Positions 27,925-35,077 of a stretch of 41,730 nucleotides of DNA are shown piece after piece (the first letter of the stretch is position 1; every line of letters begins with the position of its first letter). The stretch is taken from assembly GCA_046520405.1 (NCBI GenBank), contig JBKGHI010000049.1:1-41730 (forward strand), given 5' to 3'. Under the pieces are notes generated by a model. It saw only the letters and a list, made by a program, of their open reading frames with translations. It had not been told where the DNA came from and made no database searches. The position numbers and the translations under genes were made by a program. The DNA is from Myxococcus sp046520405 (lineage in GTDB: Bacteria; Myxococcota; Myxococcia; Myxococcales; Myxococcaceae).

Positions 27925-28508
27925 TGCAGGGCCGTTGCTTGCTCTTGGTGCTCGTCCTCGTCACGGGGGCCTGTGCTGGTTCCCGTGCTCCGCGGACGGA
28001 GGACTTCAGCCGGGGCTTGCTGTCCCGGCTCGCGGACGGCGGTTTTAGGATGAAGCAGGGCATCGTCCGCCCTGATGTCCCAGCCACAGAGCTGCCTGCC
28101 AATTGCATCAAGTGTGGCGACCGGCAATACCAGTGCCTTGGGCATGATGTCGCTCAGCCGGTGGTAGTCAATCTATGGCGGGACGGGACCATCAGCAGCG
28201 TTGTCCTCTGGAGTATGCAGGGACCCGCGCCCTGGACCTGCGATCTCTTCAACTCGCTGTCCAGGGACTTCTCCGCCATGCTGCGGCAAAGCGGTTCTGG
28301 AGCAGACTGCGCCTGTGATGGAGTCGCCTGCCTTGCTGGCGGCACCATGCGCTCGTGGCGTGTGGGTCCGAGCAATCTGAAAGTCATGCTAGTGACTTCG
28401 ATGGAGGAGCCGCACGCGCCGGATGGCACCGCAATAGCCAAAATCATAATTACTGTGGCCGCCGCCGAGGATGGCGGCCCGGGGTCGAATACCGCCACGT
28501 CCCACTGA
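27924..28508 (+). CDS. Accessory lipoprotein coupled to peptidase fragment
   Basis: A 194-residue lipoprotein (MQGRCLLLVLVLVTGAC, lipid Cys17). The mature part has eight further Cys in pairs (NCIKCGDRQYQC, DCACDGVAC), a beta-rich middle (QPVVVNLWRDGTISSVVLWS) and no recognised domain. Codon use near the end is unlike its neighbours (ATA, ATT and AAA codons in AIAKIIITV), which fits horizontal transfer. The start codon overlaps the stop of the HExxH fragment, so the pair was once co-translated; the lipoprotein could be an immunity protein or partner for that enzyme, by inference only. Confidence 0.7.
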   Translation: MQGRCLLLVLVLVTGACAGSRAPRTEDFSRGLLSRLADGGFRMKQGIVRPDVPATELPANCIKCGDRQYQCLGHDVAQPVVVNLWRDGTISSVVLWSMQGPAPWTCDLFNSLSRDFSAMLRQSGSGADCACDGVACLAGGTMRSWRVGPSNLKVMLVTSMEEPHAPDGTAIAKIIITVAAAEDGGPGSNTATSH

Positions 28509-28555
28509 GCGGCACAACCTGCTCCTTCCGCCTCACCCACTCCCTCCCTCTGGGC

Positions 28556-28711
28556 TCAGGCCGCTGAATCCGGCCCATGGTTGTGCTCCATCGCCCAGGT
28601 CCTGGTGAGGGTCCGCCGGGGTACGTGCAGGGTCTGGGCGAGCTCCCTCTCCGTGCAGAGCGGAGTTACTGGTGGGTGGATGTTCCTCCGCCCCAGGATT
28701 TCTTGAGACAC
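28556..28711 (-). pseudogene. Short HTH-like relic reading frame
   Basis: A minus-strand frame of up to 51 residues from GTG 28711, ending at the TGA at 28556-28558. It contains LCTERELAQTLHVPRRTL followed by TRTWAMEHNHG, which resembles a helix-turn-helix of the kind found in regulators and recombinases. It is in frame with, and open back to, the stop of the lipoprotein gene at 28775. No ribosome site is evident and the proposed start lies inside the terminator hairpin. Probably a remnant, possibly chance. Confidence 0.3.
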
Positions 28712-28739
28712 CTCTCTGGGGGATGCCCCTCGAGAGGTG
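28709..28739 (-). terminator. Hairpin after the 28775-29497 lipoprotein gene
   Basis: CACCTCTC (28709-28716) pairs perfectly with GAGAGGTG (28732-28739), and an inner GGGG/CCCC extends the stem. It is 36 bases past the lipoprotein stop on the minus strand. No T run follows. Confidence 0.6.
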
Positions 28740-28774
28740 GATGTGAAGCGGCAGCAAAAGCAGGGCAGGTGGAA

Positions 28775-29497
28775 TCAATCTCCTGCGACGGCAATCTGCC
28801 AGTCGCCTTCGGGGGTGATGCCCACGCGCAGGCCGAGGTAGGCCCCCTGGTCCTTCATCCCCTCGATTTCCGACTCCGAGTAGATGCCTTTGACGGCACT
28901 CCAATCCTTGTCGGACGTCGCGCCGGTGACGTGGACCGCAGGCCAGAAATAGAGATTGTCCTGCTTCGCGTAGGGCAGGTTGAGGACCTGGACGATGCGG
29001 GCCAGATCCGGGTTGCCCAGCTTCTCCGCCGCGCGCCAGTACTCCCCCGCGTCTGTGCCGTCGCCGAAGGTGAACCGCACGGCCTTGCCGTTCTCGTCCG
29101 CCAGCGTGTTGAGTGCCGTGTAGTCGCACGCCACCGCGGCGGCGACGATGCGCTGACGCATCGACTCCACGGGCGCTGGCAATGCGGGAGTGGCAGGCGC
29201 CACGCGAGGAGACAGCTTCGCCGCGGAGCAGGTGCCCTTCTCGGCGGTTGGCGCATTCGTGTATTCGCCGACGCCCGAGTCGGCATTCGCCGTCTCAACC
29301 TTCGCGGTAGCCTCCGTGCTGCCGGCGCCCTGAGGCTCCGCGCTCAGGGTGGGCGCCTGCTCCTTGCTCGGTACGGCAGGGGCGACAGGCGCGGCGGCGA
29401 CTCCGGAGTCGGCTCCGGCAGCAGGGCTGGAGGTCCGCTCGGTGCAGGCGGCGAGCGAGGCGGCGACACAAAGGGAGAGCAGTGAAGTCCGGTTCAT
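28775..29497 (-). CDS. Hypothetical lipoprotein
   Basis: A 240-residue lipoprotein; MNRTSLLSLCVAASLAAC gives lipobox LAAC. Residues about 20-95 are an Ala/Pro/Thr-rich linker, typical of outer-membrane anchored proteins. The folded part (about 105-240) has MRQRIVAAAVACDYTALNTL, FTFGDGTDAGEYWRAAE and GLRVGITPEGDWQIAVAGD. This looks like a small uncharacterised domain shared by bacterial lipoproteins that sense or bind in the periplasm; I cannot name it. ATG 29497 follows GGGAG. Confidence 0.8.
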   Translation of the reverse strand: MNRTSLLSLCVAASLAACTERTSSPAAGADSGVAAAPVAPAVPSKEQAPTLSAEPQGAGSTEATAKVETANADSGVGEYTNAPTAEKGTCSAAKLSPRVAPATPALPAPVESMRQRIVAAAVACDYTALNTLADENGKAVRFTFGDGTDAGEYWRAAEKLGNPDLARIVQVLNLPYAKQDNLYFWPAVHVTGATSDKDWSAVKGIYSESEIEGMKDQGAYLGLRVGITPEGDWQIAVAGD

Positions 29498-29549
29498 GGC
29501 GCTCCCGTTGTAGTCCAGCCGTCAGGCGGTGGGCGCCGGTTTCCGTGAC

Positions 29550-29765
29550 TCAGCCGCCGCCTTTTGGTGACTCGATGACGACGGCGAACGGGTCGAAGGG
29601 CCGGTCATCCTTCTTCTTCGAGGCGTTCGGCATGCCGTACTCGCCGGTGGGGTGATCGGGCCGGACCGACGAGTACGGGTCGATCTTCACCGGAACGCCA
29701 AACACCTTCGGGTTCTTCTTGGGCTCCGAAGGCTTGCCGAAGTTGGAGCTGGAATTGTCGCTCAT
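29550..29765 (-). CDS. Small conserved hypothetical protein
   Basis: A 71-residue polar protein starting MSDNSSSNFGKPSEPKKNP and ending FDPFAVVIESPKGGG. It has many Lys and Pro, no Cys, no membrane helix and no signal. An ATG three codons upstream (MDG) is a possible alternative start. It is divergent from the SRAP gene, 96 bases apart. Function unknown; third-position G/C and absence of overlapping real genes support coding. Confidence 0.6.
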   Translation of the reverse strand: MSDNSSSNFGKPSEPKKNPKVFGVPVKIDPYSSVRPDHPTGEYGMPNASKKKDDRPFDPFAVVIESPKGGG

Positions 29766-29861
29766 GCCGTCCATGCTACCGCAGCGGCCACCTGCCTGTT
29801 CGCCCGCCCCGGTAAGTCGTCTTCTTGGGCATTCTCCCGGCCAGGGCGATACTTCCTGCCC

Positions 29862-30536
29862 ATGTGTGGCCGTGTCACCGTCCGAACCTCTCCTGAGCAG
29901 ATTGTCACCGGGCTGGGCCTCGCGGGCATCCGTACCGCCGTGGAACGGCCGCGCTTCAACCTGTGCCCCACGCAGTTGATGCCGGTGGTGACCAATGATG
30001 GTGCGCGGATGCTGGATGCATTCCGCTGGGGGCTCATCCCCTCGTGGGCGAAGGACCCCGCCATCGGCAACAAGCTCATCAACGCCCGGGGCGAGACGGT
30101 GGCGGAGAAGCCCAGCTTCCGCTCCGCGCTCAAGCGCCGCCGCTGCCTCGTCGTGGTGGATGGCTGGTACGAGTGGAAGCAGACCACGAAGCCGAAGACG
30201 CCTTTCCACTTCCACCGCAAGGACGGGCAGCTCCTGACGCTCGCCGGGCTGTGGGAGGAGTGGACCGCGCCCGACATCGGCGAGGTGGTCAACACCTGCA
30301 CCATCATCACCACCGGCCCCAACGCGCTGATGGCGCCCATCCATGACCGGATGCCCGTCATCCTTGAACCGGAGGCTCAGGAGGTGTGGCTGCGTCCGGA
30401 GCCGCAGGACGCCTCGGTGCTGCTCCCGCTGCTGGTGCCGTGCTCCGAGGAGTCCCTGGACGCCTACGAGGTGTCGCGCGTGGTGAACTCCCCAGCGAAC
30501 GACACCCCGGCCTGCGTGGAGCGCGTGGCCGCCTGA
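29862..30536 (+). CDS. SRAP (YedK/HMCES-like) DNA-protein crosslink protein
   Basis: A 224-residue protein that shields abasic sites in single-stranded DNA by covalent attachment through Cys2. MCGRVT at the start leaves Cys2 after Met removal. Other conserved parts are FNLCPTQ (stabilising Asn), WGLIPSWAKDPAIGNKLINA, NARGETVAEKPSF, DGWYEWK (active-site Glu) and IHDRMPVIL (active-site His). All key residues are present. It complements the exonuclease III at 10303 in abasic-site handling, though the genes are far apart. ATG 29862 is fixed by the need for Cys2. Confidence 0.94.
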   Translation: MCGRVTVRTSPEQIVTGLGLAGIRTAVERPRFNLCPTQLMPVVTNDGARMLDAFRWGLIPSWAKDPAIGNKLINARGETVAEKPSFRSALKRRRCLVVVDGWYEWKQTTKPKTPFHFHRKDGQLLTLAGLWEEWTAPDIGEVVNTCTIITTGPNALMAPIHDRMPVILEPEAQEVWLRPEPQDASVLLPLLVPCSEESLDAYEVSRVVNSPANDTPACVERVAA

Positions 30537-30546
30537 GCCACGCGAT

Positions 30547-30936
30547 TCAGGCGCGGCGGCGGACCTTCGCGTCCAGACTCCACGGCCCCGCGCCGATGAG
30601 CGCGATTCCCGCCATGACGGCGAGGTAGAGCAGCGCCATCTCCATGCGGCCAAACGGGTCCGCGCGGTGCCGGTACAGCGCCACCACCATGGTGAAGCCC
30701 GCCATCGCCGCCGCGGGACGCGTGAAGAGGCCCACGGCCACCAGCAACCCGCCCAGGAACTCCGCCAGCGTGGCGCACCAGGCGAAGAAGGTCGGGAACG
30801 GGAAGCCGAGCTGCGCCACGCCCGCCGCGAACTTGCTCATGTCGCCGGTGAGCTTGGGCAGGCCGTGCCCCAGCGCCAGCGAGAGACCGAACACCACGCG
30901 GATCAGCGTCAAACCCACCGCGGACTTACCCACCAT
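30547..30936 (-). CDS. DoxX family membrane protein
   Basis: A 129-residue inner-membrane protein with four hydrophobic helices: LTLIRVVFGLSLALGHGLPK, FFAWCATLAEFLGGLLVAVG, PAAAMAGFTMVVAL and MALLYLAVMAGIALIGAGPW. The GHGLPKL and ALYLA-type signatures match DoxX. Such proteins are linked to thiol/oxidative stress or quinone pools in other bacteria; no partner is adjacent here. The start at 30936 (MVGKSAVG) follows GGGAGG; an earlier in-frame ATG at 30963 lacks a ribosome site. Convergent with the SRAP gene. Confidence 0.85.
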   Translation of the reverse strand: MVGKSAVGLTLIRVVFGLSLALGHGLPKLTGDMSKFAAGVAQLGFPFPTFFAWCATLAEFLGGLLVAVGLFTRPAAAMAGFTMVVALYRHRADPFGRMEMALLYLAVMAGIALIGAGPWSLDAKVRRRA

Positions 30937-31023
30937 GCCGTGTACCTCCCAGGTTGCCCGCACATCCTCTCACGGCGGCGTGCGTCAGGCTGCCGCATTG
31001 AAGGGGAGGGCGCTGGGAGTGGC

Positions 31024-31359
31024 CTACCCGCTGCCTTCCTCGGGGACCCAGCCCTTGGCGCGGCTGCGCAGCTTTTCGAGCTGCTCCCAGTGCCGCTCGA
31101 TGGCCTCACGCCCCGTGCCAGTGATGCGCAGCAAGGTGTGCGGCGTCTTTCCCTTGAACTGCTTCTCCATGGTGACGAGCCCGGCTTCCTCCAGCTTGGA
31201 CAGGTGGCTGGACAGGTTGCCCTTGGAGAGGCCCGTGAGACCTTGGAGGTAGAGGAAGTCCGCGCTGTCGCAGGAAGACAGCGCGGTGAGCAGCGACAGC
31301 CGGGCGGGCTCGTGGATGAGCCGGTCCAGCGTAGCCAGTTGCTCGAAGGGGGCCTTCAT
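31024..31359 (-). CDS. Winged-helix transcriptional regulator (ArsR/MarR-like)
   Basis: A 111-residue winged-helix protein. The DNA-binding core is LSLLTALSSCDSADFLYLQG, GLSKGNLSSHLSKLEEAGLV (recognition helix) and TMEKQFKGKTPHTLLRITGT (wing), with a dimerising C-terminal helix. No metal-binding Cys set is seen. The start overlaps the stop of the membrane-protein gene (ATGA), so the two are coupled and the regulator is the second gene of the operon. Duplicated pseudo-palindromes upstream of the operon (32058-32073 and 32115-32130) are its most likely operators, giving autoregulation. Confidence 0.85.
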   Translation of the reverse strand: MKAPFEQLATLDRLIHEPARLSLLTALSSCDSADFLYLQGLTGLSKGNLSSHLSKLEEAGLVTMEKQFKGKTPHTLLRITGTGREAIERHWEQLEKLRSRAKGWVPEEGSG

Positions 31360-32039
31360 CCCGTGACTCCCAGCTCCGTCGCATCGGCGGGCGCGGGGCT
31401 CAGCGTCCGGACGAGCAGGCGGTGGTCCAGAATCGCCAGCACCGTGAGCGCCACGCCCCAGGCGGCATGGAAGGTCACCAGGTCGCACCGCACGTTGGAC
31501 GCTGCGTCACCCGCGTGCATCCAGCCGCACAGGGGATTGAGCCCGAGCGCATGCAGGATCGCGACGAGGAGCATGGCGCCCGCGATGGGCGGGTAGTGGG
31601 GAACGAAGCGGCCAATGGCCGCCCAGTAGGCCACCAGGGCCGCCGCGCTGACCGCGAGCGCTCCACTCACGGGAAGCCCTGGCCCCGCGCCGCGCATGCT
31701 CAGCGCCATCAGTCCGAAGGCCAGCGCCAGTCCCGCCACGGCGAAGAGCAACGTCAGCTTCAGCCGGGTCTGCTTCATGGCCTGGCTCGGCCGCACCTCT
31801 CCGAACCGGCGCTGGTAGTAGCCACCCACCAGGGGATAGCTCACCAGCGTGGCCACCATTCCCACGGCCAGCGCGATGGCACCCACGGCAGCGGGTGTGC
31901 CTCCGTTGGGGGGCAGCAAGGCCAGCCACAGCGCGAAGCCGGCCAGCAAGACGCCGAAGGGAAGGAACCGCAGTCCCTGGAGCCAGTCGTAGTACCGCGT
32001 CACGAATTGGATGCGCTGAAGCCGTTCGTCCATGGCCAT
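31356..32039 (-). CDS. Multi-pass membrane protein paired with wHTH regulator
   Basis: A 227-residue protein with about six membrane helices: LRFLPFGVLLAGFALWLALL, AVGAIALAVGMVATLVSYPL, LKLTLLFAVAGLALAFGLMA, ALAVSAAALVAYWAA, IAGAMLLVAILHALGL and a last one near FHAAWGVALTVLAILD. I do not recognise a transport or enzyme motif. The arrangement of a membrane protein followed by a small ArsR/MarR-like regulator is common, and the membrane protein may modulate or be controlled by it. ATG 32039 is used; ATG 32033 is an alternative. Confidence 0.75.
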   Translation of the reverse strand: MAMDERLQRIQFVTRYYDWLQGLRFLPFGVLLAGFALWLALLPPNGGTPAAVGAIALAVGMVATLVSYPLVGGYYQRRFGEVRPSQAMKQTRLKLTLLFAVAGLALAFGLMALSMRGAGPGLPVSGALAVSAAALVAYWAAIGRFVPHYPPIAGAMLLVAILHALGLNPLCGWMHAGDAASNVRCDLVTFHAAWGVALTVLAILDHRLLVRTLSPAPADATELGVTG

Positions 32040-32057
32040 GCCTCGTTCGGGCAGACA

Positions 32058-32073
32058 GGTTTGCGGTGCAGAC
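32058..32073. promoter_or_regulatory. Operator-like repeat, copy 1
   Basis: GGTTTGCGGTGCAGAC, 19 bases upstream of the membrane-protein ATG. It matches copy 2 (32115-32130) at 15 of 16 bases. An extra half site GCAGAC lies just before it at 32051-32056. Position close to the start suits repression. Confidence 0.6.
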
Positions 32074-32090
32074 CGGCTAAGGAATAGCCG
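32074..32090. repeat. 6-bp inverted repeat between the operator copies
   Basis: CGGCTA (32074-32079) and TAGCCG (32085-32090), perfect arms, 5-base spacer. It directly abuts operator copy 1. Confidence 0.35.
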
Positions 32091-32114
32091 CGCTATCGGT
32101 CCATGTCAACGACT

Positions 32115-32130
32115 GGTTTGCAGTGCAGAC
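32115..32130. promoter_or_regulatory. Operator-like repeat, copy 2
   Basis: GGTTTGCAGTGCAGAC. The core GTTTGCA-G-TGCAGAC is a pseudo-palindrome with one mismatch between 7-base arms, fitting a dimeric winged-helix regulator. It starts 57 bases from copy 1, in the 151-base gap between the regulator operon and the Hsp70 gene end. Confidence 0.6.
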
Positions 32131-32190
32131 TGCTCCTGCCCGGAGCCAAGCCCCCGGGTCGGGGGCTCCCACGCCCACGGACGTCTCAAC

Positions 32191-33705
32191 TCAAGCGGAA
32201 CGCTTCGGCGCGCGCATGTCGCTGATGGTCAGCGGATGCCGGGCGCCCTGGGGCGACACGAGCGCGGCGCTGAGGACGAAGTCCTGACCCATGCGGAGCT
32301 CCAGCGTGGTGGGGCCCTTGTGGGTGGTGCGCCAGTCCAGCTCGACGCGGATGGTGCCCAGCAGCTCGCGGTCCACGGTGGTGGTGTCCAGCGCCTCGAA
32401 GAGGGCGATGGAGAGCGGCCCGGGAATCATGGGCAGCTCCATCGTCACCGTCTTCGTCGCGGGCACGGGCGTGTTGGCGGGGATGACCTCATGCTGCGCG
32501 CCGCCGGGGACCATGATGCTGATGGGCATGGGCACCACGTCCGCCAGCCCGGTGATTCCGCGCGCCAGGTTCCGGCCGAGGATGGCCGCGCCCACCGCGA
32601 CGCCGAGCTCCGGGTGGACCTCCTTGTCGGAGGACAGCCGCTTGAAGTGGGAGAAGCGCTGCCGGATGGCGGGCATGCGCGTCTGGCCGCCAACGAGGAC
32701 GAGCTCGTCAATCTGGTCGGGCTTGAGCTGCGCGCGCTCCAGCACGTCGTCGCAGGCGGAGGCGGTGCGCTCGATGAGCTGGAACACCATCTCCTCCAGC
32801 CGCTTGCGGGTGAGCGTGTAGTCGAAGTCGATGAAGCCGCCGTCCTTCTGGGCGATGCACGGCACGCGGAGCACGGTGGCGTCGCGCTGGCTCAGCGACA
32901 TCTTCGCGGACTCGGCGGCGAAGACGAGCCGCTGCATCACCACCTTGTTCCCGCGCAGGTCGATGCCGTGCTTCTGCTGGAAGTCGTCCACCAGCATCTC
33001 CACGATGCGCTCGTCGAAGTTGGCGCCGCCCAGGAAGGCGTCACCGCCGGTGGACAGCACCTTCACGACCTTGTTCTGCACCGCGAGCAGCGTGGCGTCG
33101 AAGGTGCCGCCGCCCAGGTCGAACACCATCACCGTCTGCTCGGGGTTGCGCAGGTTGGCGTAGTAGAGCGCGGCGGCGGTGGGCTCGTTGATGATGGCGC
33201 GAACCTGGAGGCCGGCCTGCTCCGCGGCGTGGCGGACCGCGGCGCGCTGACGGCTGCTGGCGTGCGCGGGGACGGTGAGCACGCACTCGCGGAAGGGCGT
33301 GCCAGCGGCGTGGTTCGCCAGCGTGAGAATCTGCTTGATGATGAGGTGCGCGACGTCCGTCAGGGACGTCTGCTTCCCGTACATCGTCACGGCCGTGTAG
33401 CCGTCCTCGGCCTCGACGAGCTCGAAGGCGTACTTGTCCTTGTGCTGGGTGACGTACTCGGACTGGAAGCGGCGGCCCAGGAAGCGCTTGGCGCCGAAGA
33501 CGGTGTGGCGCGGGTCGTCGATGATTTGCCGCCGCGCGGCGTGGCCGACGATGGCCTTGTCCGCCGCGTGGAACCACACGACGGAGGGCAGCGTGACGCT
33601 CTTGTCCGTCACCGGCACGACACGAAGCTTGCCGGCCTTGTCGAAGAAGGCCGCGGCGGTGTTGGTGGTCCCGAAGTCGATGCCAAGGATGGAGGCCGTA
33701 CTCAT
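32191..33705 (-). CDS. Short Hsp70 (DnaK-like) protein without lid
   Basis: A 504-residue Hsp70. The ATPase domain is complete: ILGIDFGTTNTAAAFFD, phosphate-2 loop MVFDLGGGTFDATLLA, INEPTAAALYYA and adenosine motif ELVLVGGQTRMPAIRQ. After the linker region only a beta-sandwich substrate domain (about 390-495) follows, and the alpha-helical lid of DnaK is missing (DnaK is about 640 residues). It is therefore a specialised cytoplasmic Hsp70, of which myxobacteria have many; no DnaJ or GrpE gene is near. ATG 33705 has GGGAGAG before it; a GTG at 33723 would use up that site. Confidence 0.88.
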   Translation of the reverse strand: MSTASILGIDFGTTNTAAAFFDKAGKLRVVPVTDKSVTLPSVVWFHAADKAIVGHAARRQIIDDPRHTVFGAKRFLGRRFQSEYVTQHKDKYAFELVEAEDGYTAVTMYGKQTSLTDVAHLIIKQILTLANHAAGTPFRECVLTVPAHASSRQRAAVRHAAEQAGLQVRAIINEPTAAALYYANLRNPEQTVMVFDLGGGTFDATLLAVQNKVVKVLSTGGDAFLGGANFDERIVEMLVDDFQQKHGIDLRGNKVVMQRLVFAAESAKMSLSQRDATVLRVPCIAQKDGGFIDFDYTLTRKRLEEMVFQLIERTASACDDVLERAQLKPDQIDELVLVGGQTRMPAIRQRFSHFKRLSSDKEVHPELGVAVGAAILGRNLARGITGLADVVPMPISIMVPGGAQHEVIPANTPVPATKTVTMELPMIPGPLSIALFEALDTTTVDRELLGTIRVELDWRTTHKGPTTLELRMGQDFVLSAALVSPQGARHPLTISDMRAPKRSA

Positions 33706-33718
33706 CGCTTCGGACTCT

Positions 33719-33733
33719 CCCACGTCCCGTGGG
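33719..33733. repeat. 6-bp inverted repeat in Hsp70 leader
   Basis: CCCACG (33719-33724) and CGTGGG (33728-33733) with a 3-base spacer, immediately upstream of the Shine-Dalgarno region of the Hsp70 gene. A small hairpin in the 5' leader or an operator. Confidence 0.3.
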
Positions 33734-33932
33734 CACGTTCAGCCCCTGAAAGTGCCTCCGGTTACAGCGTGGGTGGGTCACTTGAAGCCCGGTTGCTCAT
33801 CGCTTCACTCCGCGGCGGCGGCACGCGGAGACGGGCAGTAGAAATGTGCCGCTGGGTGGGCGAAGCGCGCACGCGAGGCCTGGGTTGCTCGCGTGGGTTC
33901 GCCGTTGACCGGCTCCGGGCGCCGTTCCATGG

Positions 33933-34673
33933 ATGCCCGCCATGGGGCATGTGGATCGGCGGTTGATTCGGGATGTCGCGGCGGTGGCCGCCGCCTCGGG
34001 CGTCGTCGGGGCGTCGTTCGGGGCCATCGCGGTGGCCTCGGGGCTGTCGGTGTGGCTGGCGTCGGCCATGTCGTTGTTCGTCTTCGCGGGCGGCGCGCAG
34101 TTCATGGCCGTGGGCGTGGTGGCCGGTGGAGGCAGTCCCGTGGCCGCGGTCATCGCGGGGCTGCTGCTCAACGCCAGGCACCTGCCGTTTGGATTGACGG
34201 TGGCCGATGTGCTCGGCGCGCGTTGGTCCACGCGCCTGCTCGGCGCGCACCTGATGGTGGATGAGTCCGTGGCGTTCGCGCTCGCACAGGCCACGCCGGA
34301 GCGCCGAAAGGCGGCGTACTGGCTGTGCGGTGGCGCGTTGTTCATCGCCTGGAACGTGGGTGTCCTCGTGGGGGCCCTGGGTGGAAAGGCGCTGGGCAAT
34401 CCCGACGCCATCGGGCTCGACGCCGCGTTCCCAGCCGGATTGCTGGCCTTGTTGCTTCCGTCATTGATGGCTCCAGACAAGCGGACAGAGCGCGAGCCTG
34501 CGGCGGATGGCGCGCTGGAGGCCGAGCGCATCCAGGAAGCCCGTGCAACCGCGGCCCGGGCGCGCTGGGTCGCGGGTGGCGCGGCGCTCATCGCGCTGGC
34601 CACCACGCCGTTTCTTCCCGTGGGAGTGCCCGTGCTGCTCTCGCTCCTCGCTGTGGGAGTGGCGCTGAAATGA
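33933..34673 (+). CDS. azlC: AzlC family branched-chain amino acid exporter, large subunit
   Basis: A 246-residue inner-membrane protein. AzlC signatures: VGASFGAIAVASGLSVWLAS, FVFAGGAQFMAVGVVAGG, NARHLPFGLTVAD and LLGAHLMVDESVAFALA. With the small AzlD partner it exports branched-chain amino acids (BrnFE type). A loop rich in Glu/Ala/Arg (about 180-210) splits the C-terminal helices. ATG 33933 or 33942 could be the start; neither has a strong ribosome site. The stop overlaps the azlD start (ATGA). Confidence 0.9.
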   Translation: MPAMGHVDRRLIRDVAAVAAASGVVGASFGAIAVASGLSVWLASAMSLFVFAGGAQFMAVGVVAGGGSPVAAVIAGLLLNARHLPFGLTVADVLGARWSTRLLGAHLMVDESVAFALAQATPERRKAAYWLCGGALFIAWNVGVLVGALGGKALGNPDAIGLDAAFPAGLLALLLPSLMAPDKRTEREPAADGALEAERIQEARATAARARWVAGGAALIALATTPFLPVGVPVLLSLLAVGVALK

Positions 34674-34978
34674 CGCTCCTTCCGATTCTGGTGCTCGCGG
34701 CGGGCACCTATGCCTTCCGGCTCGCGGGGCCGCTGCTCAGCCAGCGCATGCAGGTGTCCGCGCGCGTCCAGGGGCTGCTGTCGCTCTCCGCGATTGCCTT
34801 GCTCACCGCGCTGGTGGCCACCGCCACGCTGACGGCGGGCGGGGGCTTCGCGGGATGGGCTCGCCCGGCGGGAGTGCTCGCCGGCGCCCTGATGGCGTGG
34901 CGGAAGCTGCCCTTCGTGGTGGTCGTCGTGGGGGCCGCGGTCGTTACAGCTTTGTTGCGAATGGCCGGTATCGGTTGA
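34670..34978 (+). CDS. azlD: AzlD family exporter, small subunit
   Basis: A 102-residue protein with three to four helices (LLPILVLAAGTYAFRLAGPL, LLSLSAIALLTALVATATL, AGVLAGALMAWRKLPF, VVVVVGAAVVTALL). The TYAFRLAGP motif near the N-terminus is characteristic of AzlD. It is coupled to azlC by a 4-base ATGA overlap and would form the two-component exporter with it. Confidence 0.9.
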   Translation: MTLLPILVLAAGTYAFRLAGPLLSQRMQVSARVQGLLSLSAIALLTALVATATLTAGGGFAGWARPAGVLAGALMAWRKLPFVVVVVGAAVVTALLRMAGIG

Positions 34979-35077
34979 ATTCAGGTGAAATCACGCACTG
35001 CGTCTTGATGGAGGGGAATGTAGGTGGCAGGGTCCGCACTGATAGTCAGTTTTTCCCGGACTCAGTGAGGATTTGCC

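Noticed and set aside
28775..28777. Stop codon as a nonsense mutation interrupting a longer lipoprotein
   Set aside because: The protein ends naturally (GDWQIAVAGD) and a terminator hairpin follows; read-through frame is probably coincidental.
32032..33966. Plus-strand 644-codon frame opposite the Hsp70 gene
   Set aside because: Leu/Val/Gly/His-rich shadow of the Hsp70 coding strand.
34978..35077. Possible sigma-54 promoter before the muramidase (TGGCAG then GCA)
   Set aside because: GG and GC elements are 8, not 10, bases apart, so it does not fit the -24/-12 spacing.
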